A DNA stretch of 7,002 bases from Thermoleophilia bacterium (lineage in GTDB: Bacteria > Actinomycetota > Thermoleophilia > RBG-16-64-13): positions 1 through 7,002 of the forward strand of contig JAFGIH010000799.1 of assembly GCA_016929985.1 (NCBI GenBank), written 5' to 3'. A program made the translations under genes and the position numbers. Numbering within the stretch: position 1 is the stretch's first letter; the number at the start of each line of letters is the position of its first letter. Below are positions 6,438-7,002 of this stretch, one piece after another. The notes under the pieces were generated by a model. The model had not been told where the DNA came from. It saw nothing but the letters and a program-made list of their open reading frames with translations, and did no database searches.

Positions 6438-7002
6438 TCATTGCCATCGACGGGCCGGCAGGGTCCGGAAAGAGCACCATAGCGCGCGAGGTGGCCAACC
6501 GGCTGGGCCTGCGTTATCTGGATACGGGCGCCATGTATCGCGCCGTGACGCTCCTGGCGATCGAGGCGGATCTCGTCCCGGATCGCATTGCTGAGGCGGG
6601 AGATCTGGCGGCCAAAGCCGAACTGCGGTTCGTGGACCGCCCCGACGATCTCACCCGGGTGTTCATCGGCGAGCGGGAGATCACCGACGAGATCCGTGGA
6701 CCGATTGTGTCGGGCCATGTATCGGCCGTTTCGGCCGATGCCCGTGTGAGGGCAGTCCTCACCGACAAGCAGCGCCAAGAGGCGGCGCGAGGTGATGTCG
6801 TGCTGGAGGGGCGCGACATGGGGACCGTGGTCGCCCCGCAGGCCGATGTGAAGGTCTATCTCACCGCCGGCGTCGAAGAGCGTGCCCGGCGCCGGCAGCT
6901 GCAGCTGGAGGCAAAAGGGATGAGCCAATCCCTGGACGAACTGGTGGTCGACATCACCGCCCGAGACGCCTACGACTCAGGCCGTGAATTGGCTCCTCTG
7001 CG
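6434..7002 (+). CDS. cmk: Cytidylate kinase, 3' end outside window
   Basis: The frame is open from the ATG at 6434 to the window end and gives 189 residues of the usual 215-230. Cmk phosphorylates CMP and dCMP to the diphosphates with ATP, a cytoplasmic nucleotide-salvage step. Visible features are the P-loop GPAGSGKST (7-15), YLDTGAMYRAVT (28-39), the nucleotide-binding LEGRDMGTVV (124-133, with Arg127 and Asp128), the lid region EERARRRQLQ (148-157) and the start of the C-terminal RDAYDSGRELAPL motif (177-189). About 30 residues are missing downstream. The ATG overlaps the aroA stop in a 4-base ATGA, and GGAG at 6423-6426 sits 7 bases upstream, so the start is secure and translation is probably coupled. 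Cmk has no role in aromatic synthesis; its position after aroA resembles aroA-cmk pairs in other bacteria and rluB-cmk proximity in actinobacteria. Confidence 0.96.
   Translation, partial: MIIAIDGPAGSGKSTIAREVANRLGLRYLDTGAMYRAVTLLAIEADLVPDRIAEAGDLAAKAELRFVDRPDDLTRVFIGEREITDEIRGPIVSGHVSAVSADARVRAVLTDKQRQEAARGDVVLEGRDMGTVVAPQADVKVYLTAGVEERARRRQLQLEAKGMSQSLDELVVDITARDAYDSGRELAPL

Noticed and set aside
1..7002. Mobile element, CRISPR array, toxin-antitoxin or defence genes
   Set aside because: Genes cover nearly all of the window, all are housekeeping genes on one strand, and I see no direct repeats, transposase motifs or change in composition.

Overview
This window is an ordinary-looking but informative stretch of core bacterial chromosome. 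Every gene lies on the + strand, the genes are packed with almost no gaps, and the base composition is high in G+C (roughly 60-65% by eye) with G/C-rich third codon positions. I see no mobile element, CRISPR array, tRNA, rRNA or phage gene. The organism is most likely a high-GC Gram-positive, probably an actinobacterium or a deep relative. The order scpA-scpB-rluB followed later by cmk is, from memory, the actinobacterial arrangement, while hisC-tyrA-aroA resembles the end of the Bacillus aromatic supra-operon. I cannot assign a genus.

Layout. (1) 1-1628: the 3' end of scpA, then scpB and rluB, a chromosome-condensation and ribosome-modification block. (2) 1629-1726: the only real intergenic gap, 98 bases. 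It holds a possible -10 box, a strong GC-rich hairpin and a possible 15-codon leader ORF. (3) 1727-6437: an aromatic amino acid block of hisC (aminotransferase), aroF (DAHP synthase with an N-terminal ferredoxin-like regulatory domain), tyrA (prephenate dehydrogenase with a C-terminal ACT domain) and aroA (EPSP synthase with class II-type motifs). These genes are separated by 1 and 5 bases or overlap by 14. (4) 6434-7002: cmk (cytidylate kinase), joined to aroA by a 4-base ATGA overlap and cut off by the window end.

How the genes work together. AroF makes the first committed shikimate-pathway intermediate and AroA makes the sixth. TyrA oxidises prephenate to 4-hydroxyphenylpyruvate, and the HisC-family aminotransferase can aminate that to tyrosine (or phenylpyruvate to phenylalanine) besides its histidine role. 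The block therefore carries the entry, one late shared step and the tyrosine exit. AroB, AroD, AroE, AroK, AroC and chorismate mutase must be encoded elsewhere. Both the entry enzyme and the tyrosine-branch enzyme carry putative allosteric domains, which suggests end-product feedback at both points. The tight spacing suggests one transcript from hisC into cmk, possibly with read-through from rluB.

I did not find a previously undescribed system. The items most worth a second look are the structured rluB-hisC leader, the aro block between rluB and cmk, and the class II-type character of AroA.
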